Positions 8,755 to 15,731 of a stretch of 34,585 nucleotides of DNA are shown here, one piece after another. The notes under the pieces were generated by a model. The model did no database searches, had not been told where the DNA came from, and saw only the letters and a list, made by a program, of their open reading frames with translations. The translations under genes and the position numbers were made by a program. Each line of letters begins with the position of its first letter. The first letter of the stretch is position 1. The stretch covers positions 1-34,585 of the forward strand of contig JAKANM010000004.1 of NCBI GenBank assembly GCA_021812425.1. Reading direction: 5' to 3'. The stretch comes from a bacterium (lineage in GTDB: Bacteria; Patescibacteriota; Patescibacteriia; Magasanikbacterales; GWA2-37-8).

Positions 8755-10356
8755 ATGTCTACACTTACTAAAAAACAAAAGGAAATTCTAGACTTCATAA
8801 ATTCCTATTATAGCAAGCATGGTGTGGCGCCAACTTTTGAGGAAATAGGCGGGCGTTTTAAACGTGCTATCGCTACCATACACGAACATGTCGAAGAGCT
8901 GGTTAAAAAAGGCTTTATAAAAAAGAATAGTAATTCTGCGCGGGGCATTGAGTTAAATAAAGTTGTAGAAATGGTTAAAATACCTTTGCTCGGTACAGTC
9001 ACAGCTGGCTTGCCAATAGGGGTCATCCAAGAAAGAGAAGTTATTGCTATACCAAAGAATAAATTACCAAAAAATGGTAATATCTATGCTCTCCGCGTAA
9101 GTGGGGAAAGTATGGTTGAAGAGAATATTAATGATGGGGATTATGTGATTGTTAAGCAGCAACCCACAGCAGAAAATGGTCAAAAGGTAGTTGCATTGAT
9201 TGATAATGATGAGGTCACACTTAAAAAATTCTACAAAGAAAAAAATGGGGTTCGGTTACAACCTGCCAACCAATCCATGCTCCCACTTTTTTTTGAAAAT
9301 GCTAGGATAGACATACAAGGGGTTGTTCTTGATATTATAAAGTCAAATAATGAAACGGATAAAACAGGCTTTGAAGAAGAGGAACAAAAAGCAACACCTA
9401 TCAGACCGAAGGAAGCATTAAACTCACAGCCTAAAAAGATAAAAATAACATCTGCTTACCAAAAGAATGCTGACGCTGTGTTATTCCACGGTGATCGTTT
9501 GAAATTTCTTAGTACACTACCAGAAAAATCCGTTCGTCTGGTTGTTACTTCACCGCCCTATAATATTGGCAAGGAATATGAAAAGAGAAGAGATTTAAGT
9601 GTATACCTTAAAGATCAAGAAGATACAATTAGAGAGAGTGTGCGCGTTCTTGCCGACAACGGTAGCTTTTGTTGGCAGGTGGGCAACCATATAGGCGTAG
9701 ACGGTGAAGTTTTCCCGTTGGATATACTCATTTATCCAATTGCAAAAAAGTATGGACTTAAATTAAGGAATAGAATAATTTGGCATTTTGGGCACGGGCT
9801 CCATTGCACACATAGGTTTTCAGGGAGACACGAGACTATATTGTGGTTTACGAAATCAGATGATTATATATTTAATCTCGATCCGATCCGTGTCCCACAA
9901 AAATACCCCGGTAAAAAGAATTTTAAAAAGAATAGTAAATACGGAATGTTATCGGGTAATCCATTGGGCAAAAATCCTTCTGATATTTGGGAAATACCAA
10001 ATGTTAAAAGTAACCACCCAGAAAAAACCAATCATCCGTGCCAATTTCCAATTGAATTAATTGAGAGATTGGTTCTGTCGATGACAAATGAAAGAGATGT
10101 CGTTGTAGACCCTTATGCTGGCGTAGGCAGCGCTTTGTGTGCAGCTATTATCAATAATCGCAAGGGTTACGGATCAGACATTACCAAATCGTATCTCGAT
10201 ATAGCAAAAGAAAGAATCCAAGGAGTTGCTAATGGGACATTAAAAAGGCGTCCCATGGGGACACCTATTTTCCAACCGAAAAGTGGAATGAAGTTAGCAG
10301 AACTGCCACAAGAATTTCTAGAAGCCAGAAAAAAATTACTTGGGGCCAGGCTTTGA
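8755..10356 (+). CDS. LexA repressor domain fused to beta-class SPPY DNA methyltransferase (likely N4-cytosine)
   Basis: LexA wHTH (MSTLTKKQKEILDFI...GIEL), cleavage-site-like TVTAGLP, Ser in RVSGESM, Lys in DEVTLKKF; then MTase motif IV VVTSPPYNIGKEYE followed by motif I VVDPYAGVGSALCAA. ATG 8716 of the ORF track lies within the -10 box, so ATG 8755 is preferred. Confidence 0.9.
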   Translation: MSTLTKKQKEILDFINSYYSKHGVAPTFEEIGGRFKRAIATIHEHVEELVKKGFIKKNSNSARGIELNKVVEMVKIPLLGTVTAGLPIGVIQEREVIAIPKNKLPKNGNIYALRVSGESMVEENINDGDYVIVKQQPTAENGQKVVALIDNDEVTLKKFYKEKNGVRLQPANQSMLPLFFENARIDIQGVVLDIIKSNNETDKTGFEEEEQKATPIRPKEALNSQPKKIKITSAYQKNADAVLFHGDRLKFLSTLPEKSVRLVVTSPPYNIGKEYEKRRDLSVYLKDQEDTIRESVRVLADNGSFCWQVGNHIGVDGEVFPLDILIYPIAKKYGLKLRNRIIWHFGHGLHCTHRFSGRHETILWFTKSDDYIFNLDPIRVPQKYPGKKNFKKNSKYGMLSGNPLGKNPSDIWEIPNVKSNHPEKTNHPCQFPIELIERLVLSMTNERDVVVDPYAGVGSALCAAIINNRKGYGSDITKSYLDIAKERIQGVANGTLKRRPMGTPIFQPKSGMKLAELPQEFLEARKKLLGARL

Positions 10357-11007
10357 CCCATTGTATGTGCGCAGTTTAATTGTCTTTAGAGCTTCTCGTT
10401 TATCATTTTTAAAAAGTTCACGCAGGGCTTCGCATTTAATTTTTTCCTCTTCAGTTAAACCAATACCGATGACGAAAACAGGAATATCAATATTACTTTC
10501 GCCCCTATTCTCGAAATCAACCAATAGCTGTTGAAATGAGGACACACCCGTAGACATCTGTCGTACCAGTGCCTCACTTGGAACGACTTCAATCCCGCAT
10601 TCTATGTATTTTAAATTTTTAAAAATAATCATTTTTGAAAAAATATCATAACCCATGAAAGCATATTTGCCGAATTGAATTTCAAGACCGACTTTATTTT
10701 TAATCCCGTCCATTTCTCGAAATCGATTTTTGCCGAAAGCGTGTCGCGGTTCAATAAATTCCTTCTTTTTACCATCTGCCTTTTTAGTCCACCCCTTCTC
10801 GTAAAACATGAGCTTCAAATATTCATTCATGTCCCGTGGTGAAAAAAGAAGCTTTCCGCGCATTGTTTTTTCTTTGCTTTCCTTGGTTAGACACAAGGCG
10901 GCATCCAAAGATTTGATTGCCTCAAAAACTTCACGCAATTCTTTCGGATGATTTTCTTTGATAAATTTTTCACCACCTTTAAATGAGTATGTATCAAAAA
11001 TTTTCAT
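10336..11007 (-). CDS. type II restriction endonuclease, BglII-like
   Basis: MDGIKNKVGLEIQFGKYAFMGYDIF; D...E-x-Q with the same 9-residue D-to-E offset as BglII D84/E93/Q95 as I recall that sequence; next to a cognate-looking MTase. Confidence 0.75.
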   Translation of the reverse strand: MKIFDTYSFKGGEKFIKENHPKELREVFEAIKSLDAALCLTKESKEKTMRGKLLFSPRDMNEYLKLMFYEKGWTKKADGKKKEFIEPRHAFGKNRFREMDGIKNKVGLEIQFGKYAFMGYDIFSKMIIFKNLKYIECGIEVVPSEALVRQMSTGVSSFQQLLVDFENRGESNIDIPVFVIGIGLTEEEKIKCEALRELFKNDKREALKTIKLRTYNGSKPGPK

Positions 11008-11010
11008 AGG

Positions 11011-11229
11011 CTATACAAAATAACTAATTTTTTTCTTATATAAAATGGCAAATTCTTTTAACTCGACCACATCTATCCTTTGCTCGCCGATCTCTACCTT
11101 AGAAATATATGACTGTGGCCTTTTTAATTTTTGAGCTACCTGTTTTTGGGTTAAACCGGATTCTAAACGCGCAGCCTTTAATTTGGCCGTTATGTCCTTA
11201 TATATTTGTGAGTGTATCGTATTTGGCAT
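11011..11229 (-). CDS. XRE-family HTH regulator, putative R-M controller protein
   Basis: 72 aa: LKAARLESGLTQKQVAQKLKRPQSYISKVEIGEQRIDVVEL; 3 bp upstream of the endonuclease gene. Confidence 0.8.
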   Translation of the reverse strand: MPNTIHSQIYKDITAKLKAARLESGLTQKQVAQKLKRPQSYISKVEIGEQRIDVVELKEFAILYKKKISYFV

Positions 11230-11235
11230 GGATAT

Positions 11236-11274
11236 ATAATATATTCAAATCAAGAATATTCAAAGTTAGAATAT
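11236..11274 (-). promoter_or_regulatory. tandem operator (2x ATATTC-N7-GAATAT) overlapping putative regulator promoter
   Basis: ATATTC 11241-11246 / GAATAT 11254-11259 and ATATTC 11256-11261 / GAATAT 11269-11274; on - strand TTGAAT(11263-11258)-N16-TATTAT(11241-11236). Confidence 0.6.
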
Positions 11275-11544
11275 AAAGTTTACAATGAAGTTCAAGTATG
11301 GACACCAAACTCACCACAATCAAGCAAGAGTGAGGGTGTCGTTTTCTTAGTATATATTAAAAAATCACCATACATAATTGAATGTTAGGACTAGTGGGAC
11401 AGTTGGCTTCGCCTCTCGTCGGCTTCCGCCTCCTCGGGCTAGCCACCGCCTCGCGGTCGCGCTCGCCAGCCTGCGTCGCGCGACATCGCTCCGGCGTTCA
11501 AGTCCCAACGCGAGCAAAGCAGTTTGCTCGCTCTACCCCTCCTC

Positions 11545-11582
11545 AAAAATAAAAACGGCTATGAAGCCGTCTTTATTTTTTC
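11545..11582 (-). terminator. terminator downstream of tRNA-Pro(CGG)
   Basis: ACGGCT-ATGA-AGCCGT flanked by A/T runs on both sides. Confidence 0.7.
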
Positions 11583-11583
11583 G

Positions 11584-11656
11584 TCGGGCTAGTGGGACTT
11601 GAACCCACGGCCTCGTGGTCCCGAACCACGCGCGCTACCAACTGCGCTATAGCCCG
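11584..11656 (-). tRNA. tRNA-Pro (anticodon CGG)
   Basis: Cloverleaf: CGGGCTA/TAGCCCG acceptor, CGTGG-TTCGGGA-CCACG anticodon arm, GTGGG-TTCAAGT-CCCAC T arm. Confidence 0.93.
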
Positions 11657-11694
11657 ATTGGTGTCCGCCTTCGTCAATTCTATGGCGGACGCTG

Positions 11695-11768
11695 TCGGGG
11701 TGACAGGACTTGAACCTGCGACCTCATGCACCCCATGCATGCGTTCTAGCCAACTGAACTACACCCCG
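11695..11768 (-). tRNA. tRNA-Pro (anticodon GGG)
   Basis: CGGGGTG/CACCCCG acceptor, CATGC-ATGGGGT-GCATG anticodon arm, GCAGG-TTCAAGT-CCTGT T arm. Confidence 0.92.
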
Positions 11769-12028
11769 TTATTATTAATTATTTTAAATAATTTATTCTT
11801 TATATCACGGCTCAACACACCGTGACTTTTTTTGTATTTATGTTCAAGTATGCGAGCCTCGCCAAGTGTTTCCGTTTCTCTATAGCCAATTAATTTAAGT
11901 GGACGTCGGCATTTTGTCGAAACAACCAAACCATCATGGTGTTGTTTTATGCGTTGTTCTAAATATGGTGTTGAACCAATATAATTATCTAAATCCTTTA
12001 AACTTTTGAGTAGATATACATATGCCAT
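11759..12028 (-). CDS. small GIY-YIG nuclease
   Basis: MAYVYLLKSLKDLDNYIGSTPYLEQRIKQHHDG...EARILEHKYKK; start moved from 12079 to 12028; its stop lies inside tRNA-Pro(GGG). Confidence 0.85.
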   Translation of the reverse strand: MAYVYLLKSLKDLDNYIGSTPYLEQRIKQHHDGLVVSTKCRRPLKLIGYRETETLGEARILEHKYKKSHGVLSRDIKNKLFKIINNNGV

Positions 12029-12039
12029 ACAAATGTTCT

Positions 12040-12112
12040 CCTGCACCCCGCCGGGCAGAGCCCTCTGGGCGTCGCCCATGCAGGCGCGATAGCCAACTTC
12101 GCTACAGCCCGC
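12040..12112 (-). pseudogene. tRNA-Pro-like 5' half with expanded anticodon loop (degenerate or interrupted tRNA)
   Basis: GCGGGCTG-TA-GCGA AGTTGGCTA TCGC matches a tRNA 5' acceptor strand and D arm; CCTGC/GCAGG stem follows with an insertion where the loop would be; no T arm or 3' acceptor strand. Confidence 0.5.
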
Positions 12113-12167
12113 TAACCTTAAACTAACACAAAAAGGTTATCATATTTAATAATATAATTCAAGCGGA

Positions 12168-12216
12168 ACAAAGAAAAAAAGAAATAGGAACGGCGCGTGG
12201 CACCGTCCCTATAGAA
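12168..12216 (-). terminator. terminator of the 12233-12613 CDS
   Basis: - strand AGGGACGG...CCGTTCCT stem followed by TTTCTTTTTTT. Confidence 0.6.
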
Positions 12217-12232
12217 TTTCACACCTCTTTTG

Positions 12233-12613
12233 TCACCATTCCATCAGGATGGCGACCAGCATGGCAAAGGCGTTGAGGCCCGGCTGGGTGTCGATGCTGT
12301 AATGGTTGATGCGTCCGCCTTCGAGATGTCTGGACACATCGTCGGCGCCTCCGCTCTCACCCCGGATGCGGACGACATCACGAAATCGTTTGTTTAGTTC
12401 CTCCGCCTCTCTTCTCGGGATCCCCATGCCGTTGTTCGCGCGGACAATCCAGTAGATCCACGCCCGCCGTAGCGTCCAGTTGCCGATCTTGCCAATCAGC
12501 GTGTAGGCGACCTCGGATCGCTCGCGAGGAACCTCGACGACGGCGATTCCCGCCGCTTCCAGCTCCACTCGGATCGTATCGTTGCAGTTTATGTCGTTGG
12601 CGAGATTTTTCAT
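12233..12613 (-). CDS. hypothetical protein
   Basis: 126 aa, GC-rich; strong SD (GGAAAGGGAGAA) upstream of ATG; own terminator. Confidence 0.55.
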   Translation of the reverse strand: MKNLANDINCNDTIRVELEAAGIAVVEVPRERSEVAYTLIGKIGNWTLRRAWIYWIVRANNGMGIPRREAEELNKRFRDVVRIRGESGGADDVSRHLEGGRINHYSIDTQPGLNAFAMLVAILMEW

Positions 12614-12700
12614 CGCTGTTCTCCCTTTCCAGTTTTGCTGCGATTGTTATAAGTTAAGCTTAACAATGGTTCGCTGTCAATAACCAGCGCCTCGTCAGGG

Positions 12701-12729
12701 TTGACTTTAAGCGTTTTTATTGTTATACT
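12701..12729 (+). promoter_or_regulatory. promoter of ABC-F gene, nearly leaderless
   Basis: TTGACT-N17-TATACT; -10 ends only 8 nt before ATG 12738. Confidence 0.65.
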
Positions 12730-12737
12730 CTCGAACT

Positions 12738-14201
12738 ATGCAACATGGTGACGTTATCGTTCGTTTCGACAAAGTCGTATTTAATTACGAGGGTGGAAAA
12801 CCGATTCTGGATGAGGCGGATTTTAGCGTGCGCGAAAACGCCAAAATTACGATTATGGGACAGAACGGCGCCGGGAAAAGCACGATTTTCAAATTGATTA
12901 TCGGAGAATTAAAGCCTGAAAGCGGGGGAGTACATACTCGGAACGGAGCAAGTATCGCCATTGCCACGCAGGTAATGAAGCGAGAAAATTTGGAAAAAAC
13001 CGTCCAAACTTTTTTCGGAGAAGTTTTCAAGAAAAAAATTTATGATTTGCCGAAGCGCATCAAAACTGTTTTGGAAATCGTTCATCTTGACGCTCCGCTT
13101 GATAAAAAAATAAAGCAACTTTCCGGCGGGCAGCAGGCGCGGTTGTTGCTCGCGTACGCTCTGATACAGGAGCCTGATATTTTATTGCTCGACGAACCGA
13201 CCAACAATTTGGATCAGCAAGGAATTGAACATCTGACACAATTCCTAATGGACTATCAAAAAACTTGTCTCGTCATCTCGCACGACGCAAATTTTCTTAA
13301 TTCGTTTACTCACGGCGTATTATATCTTGATTCATATACGAAAAAGATGGAGCAGTATGTCGGTGATTACTACGAAGTGTTGGGAGAGATCGAGGCTCGT
13401 ATTGAACGCGACCGCGCCAAGAACGCTCAGCTCAAAAAAAGCATTCAAGATCGTAAAGATAAAATAAACTTTTTCGCTCACAAAGGCGGCAAAATGCGTA
13501 AGCTCGCAAGCAAGCTGAAGGATCAAGTCGAGGAAGCCGAGGAAAACATGGTGGATGAACGGCATGAGGATAAGACCATCAATGATTTTACTATTCCCGC
13601 TCAAACCGATATCGTCGGCGCGATCGTGAAGATCGATTCGGTGGGGGTGATGATCAATCATGAACCGGTGCGTAAAGTTATTTCTCCTCCGATCTCTGTT
13701 TTGAAAAGGCAACGGTTGCTTGTGAAGGGTCCAAACGGCATCGGCAAAAGCACCTTTCTTGAGGCTCTTGCGAGCGGTAGAGAATCCGGGGCTTCAATTT
13801 CGAAGGACACTCGCATCGGATACTATCGCCAGGATTTTTCCGGCTTTGATTTCAACAAGACCGCCTATCAAACGCTTGCCGAAACGATGGCCAATCCGTT
13901 CAATCAGGAAATCTACGCGACCGCCGCGCAATTTTTGCTGTCGGCGGAAACATTGAAAAATAAAGTCGGTTCACTTTCCGAAGGGCAGAAAGGTCTTCTT
14001 TGCTATGCTCAATTTGTCTTGCAAAAACCAGGCTTACTTATCATGGATGAGCCGACTAATCATATTAATTTTCGTCATCTTCCAATCATCGCGAGGGCGC
14101 TTGATGAATTTGAGGGCGCGGTAATTCTCGTGAGTCATGCCTATGAATTTGTGGAGCAAGTTACGATTGATCAGACTCTCGATTTAGGAACAATAAAATA
14201 A
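12738..14201 (+). CDS. ABC-F family ATPase
   Basis: Two ABC domains: GQNGAGKST / LSGGQQARLL / LLLDEPTNNLD and GPNGIGKST / LSEGQKG / IMDEPTNH; no TM. Confidence 0.9.
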   Translation: MQHGDVIVRFDKVVFNYEGGKPILDEADFSVRENAKITIMGQNGAGKSTIFKLIIGELKPESGGVHTRNGASIAIATQVMKRENLEKTVQTFFGEVFKKKIYDLPKRIKTVLEIVHLDAPLDKKIKQLSGGQQARLLLAYALIQEPDILLLDEPTNNLDQQGIEHLTQFLMDYQKTCLVISHDANFLNSFTHGVLYLDSYTKKMEQYVGDYYEVLGEIEARIERDRAKNAQLKKSIQDRKDKINFFAHKGGKMRKLASKLKDQVEEAEENMVDERHEDKTINDFTIPAQTDIVGAIVKIDSVGVMINHEPVRKVISPPISVLKRQRLLVKGPNGIGKSTFLEALASGRESGASISKDTRIGYYRQDFSGFDFNKTAYQTLAETMANPFNQEIYATAAQFLLSAETLKNKVGSLSEGQKGLLCYAQFVLQKPGLLIMDEPTNHINFRHLPIIARALDEFEGAVILVSHAYEFVEQVTIDQTLDLGTIK

Positions 14202-14202
14202 T

Positions 14203-14229
14203 GACGCGGTCGCCTGGGGCGACCGCGTC
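14203..14229. terminator. strong hairpin between convergent genes
   Basis: GACGCGGTCGCC-TGG-GGCGACCGCGTC, 12 bp perfect stem, no U tract. Confidence 0.5.
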
Positions 14230-14242
14230 GGTGTGTCGTGTG

Positions 14243-14911
14243 TCAAGGTCTCGGACCGCGAACTGGCAGGCATCGCTTGAATGCGTTGCGCTTGAACATT
14301 TCTAGAAGATAGGTGAATTCCGGCTGGTCCAGAAGCGTTGAAACATCCTCGAGCTCAGCTTCTTCAATCTGAAACTTGAGAAATTTTTCTATCGTCTCGA
14401 ACGATATTGCGGCCAGCTCCGGTGGTCGGCCGCAGTCCGGATCAGGCTTCAGGCTGGACGCCAGGATTTCTTCTGGCACACCAATGTACTCGCAGATGTC
14501 CATAACTTCCGATTTCCAGAGGTTCACGATCGGCAGAAGGTTCGCCGCACAGCTCGCAAGGCTGTAGTTGCCGAGCAAATCCTCAGTTCGATTTCGATTT
14601 CCGATCAGACGGCCTTTGAGCCGGAGACTGCGTGCGAGGAAGCACCCCCAGCGCATTTCCTCAGCATCTTCAGGTCGGCCTGGCGTTTCGATGAATTCGA
14701 CCGGACAGATCGACTCGAACCAATCTCGGCAGAGCAGATTATGCCCCGCATGGATCGCGATCGTTTTTTCAGGACAAGCTTCCTTGCAAATCTTTACCGT
14801 CACTGCGCCGTCACTTCCGCCCGAAATCGGGATGAGAAGGTGAGGTGATTTTTTTGTTTCGTTGTAAACGAATTGAACAATTGCTTCGAACATTCGACGT
14901 TCGGTTTTCAT
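14243..14911 (-). CDS. NAD+ synthase-like (PP-loop ATP pyrophosphatase family)
   Basis: LIPISGGSDGAVTVKI P-loop, GNRNRTEDLLGNYS, NLWKSEVMDICEYIGVPEEI; start at 14911 overlaps upstream stop (ATGA). Confidence 0.75.
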   Translation of the reverse strand: MKTERRMFEAIVQFVYNETKKSPHLLIPISGGSDGAVTVKICKEACPEKTIAIHAGHNLLCRDWFESICPVEFIETPGRPEDAEEMRWGCFLARSLRLKGRLIGNRNRTEDLLGNYSLASCAANLLPIVNLWKSEVMDICEYIGVPEEILASSLKPDPDCGRPPELAAISFETIEKFLKFQIEEAELEDVSTLLDQPEFTYLLEMFKRNAFKRCLPVRGPRP

Positions 14912-15663
14912 GGCTTTTCTCCGTTGATTACGAGGATGTTGCCAGGGCAAAAAAATCTGTTGGTGCAAATTTTTGCTACTGCCGCCGCGATTTCAGCTTG
15001 CGTGATGAGGCGTTTTTTAGGCGTCGAGTCGATCACGATTTGCAGGGCGTCTGCTTCGCTGATTTTTCGGTGCATCGCGAGGTTTTTGATTAACGACTCA
15101 GTCATGCCGCCTTCGACGAAATTTGGGCATATCGCGACGCAACGAATCCCGTGCCTCGCATACTCGAGGCCAAGTGACTTTGCCATCCCGACGAGCGCGT
15201 GTTTGGTGGCCGAGTAGGCCATGTTTCGCTGGAGGCCATCAAGGCCGGCCGTGCTCGACATCAGAATGATGTTTCCGCCGCCGTTTTCAATCAGCATCGG
15301 GAGGAATGTCCGGATGAAGTAAAATGCTCCGTGGACGTTTACGTCGAACATCCGTTTCCAGTTTGCATGAGAAAATTCCTCTGTCGGACCGCCGATGCCA
15401 ATACCGGCGTTGCAAATCAGGTTGCTGATTTTAAGGCCGCGGCATGATAGTTCGCATTCCCACGCCGTGTGCGCTTCCGCTACATCGCCGATCGTAAATT
15501 TTGCAATTCCTCCAGCCTCGTGAATTTCCCGGACGGTAGCCATGGTATTTTGTTGGTGTTGGCTGACAACCATTACCACGGTCTCCTTTGCCATTCTGAG
15601 GGCAACAGTGCGACCGATACCACGTCCGCCGCCAGTTACGATTGTTACCGAGTTAGCATCCAT
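14908..15663 (-). CDS. short-chain dehydrogenase/reductase
   Basis: TGGGRGIGR cofactor motif, NAG, S...YSATK catalytic motif; SD AAAGGA upstream of ATG 15663. Confidence 0.9.
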   Translation of the reverse strand: MDANSVTIVTGGGRGIGRTVALRMAKETVVMVVSQHQQNTMATVREIHEAGGIAKFTIGDVAEAHTAWECELSCRGLKISNLICNAGIGIGGPTEEFSHANWKRMFDVNVHGAFYFIRTFLPMLIENGGGNIILMSSTAGLDGLQRNMAYSATKHALVGMAKSLGLEYARHGIRCVAICPNFVEGGMTESLIKNLAMHRKISEADALQIVIDSTPKKRLITQAEIAAAVAKICTNRFFCPGNILVINGEKP

Positions 15664-15681
15664 GATTGGATCCTTTTTGGT

Positions 15682-15710
15682 TTGTGGAATTTTTCCTTTT
15701 CCTGTATAAT
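15682..15710 (+). promoter_or_regulatory. promoter of pilT-like gene
   Basis: TTGTGG-N17-TATAAT with extended -10 TG. Confidence 0.5.
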
Positions 15711-15731
15711 ATAAACATAAATATTTCATAT

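Noticed and set aside
11378-11825. + strand ORFs 11378-11602 and 11592-11825
   Set aside because: They lie antisense to two well-folded tRNA-Pro genes and over the GC-rich island and terminator; low-complexity translation, not genuine CDS.
12029-12079. N-terminal extension MGDAQRALPGGVQENIC of the GIY-YIG ORF
   Set aside because: It is encoded by the structured tRNA-like leader; MAYVYLL at 12028 is the expected GIY-YIG start.
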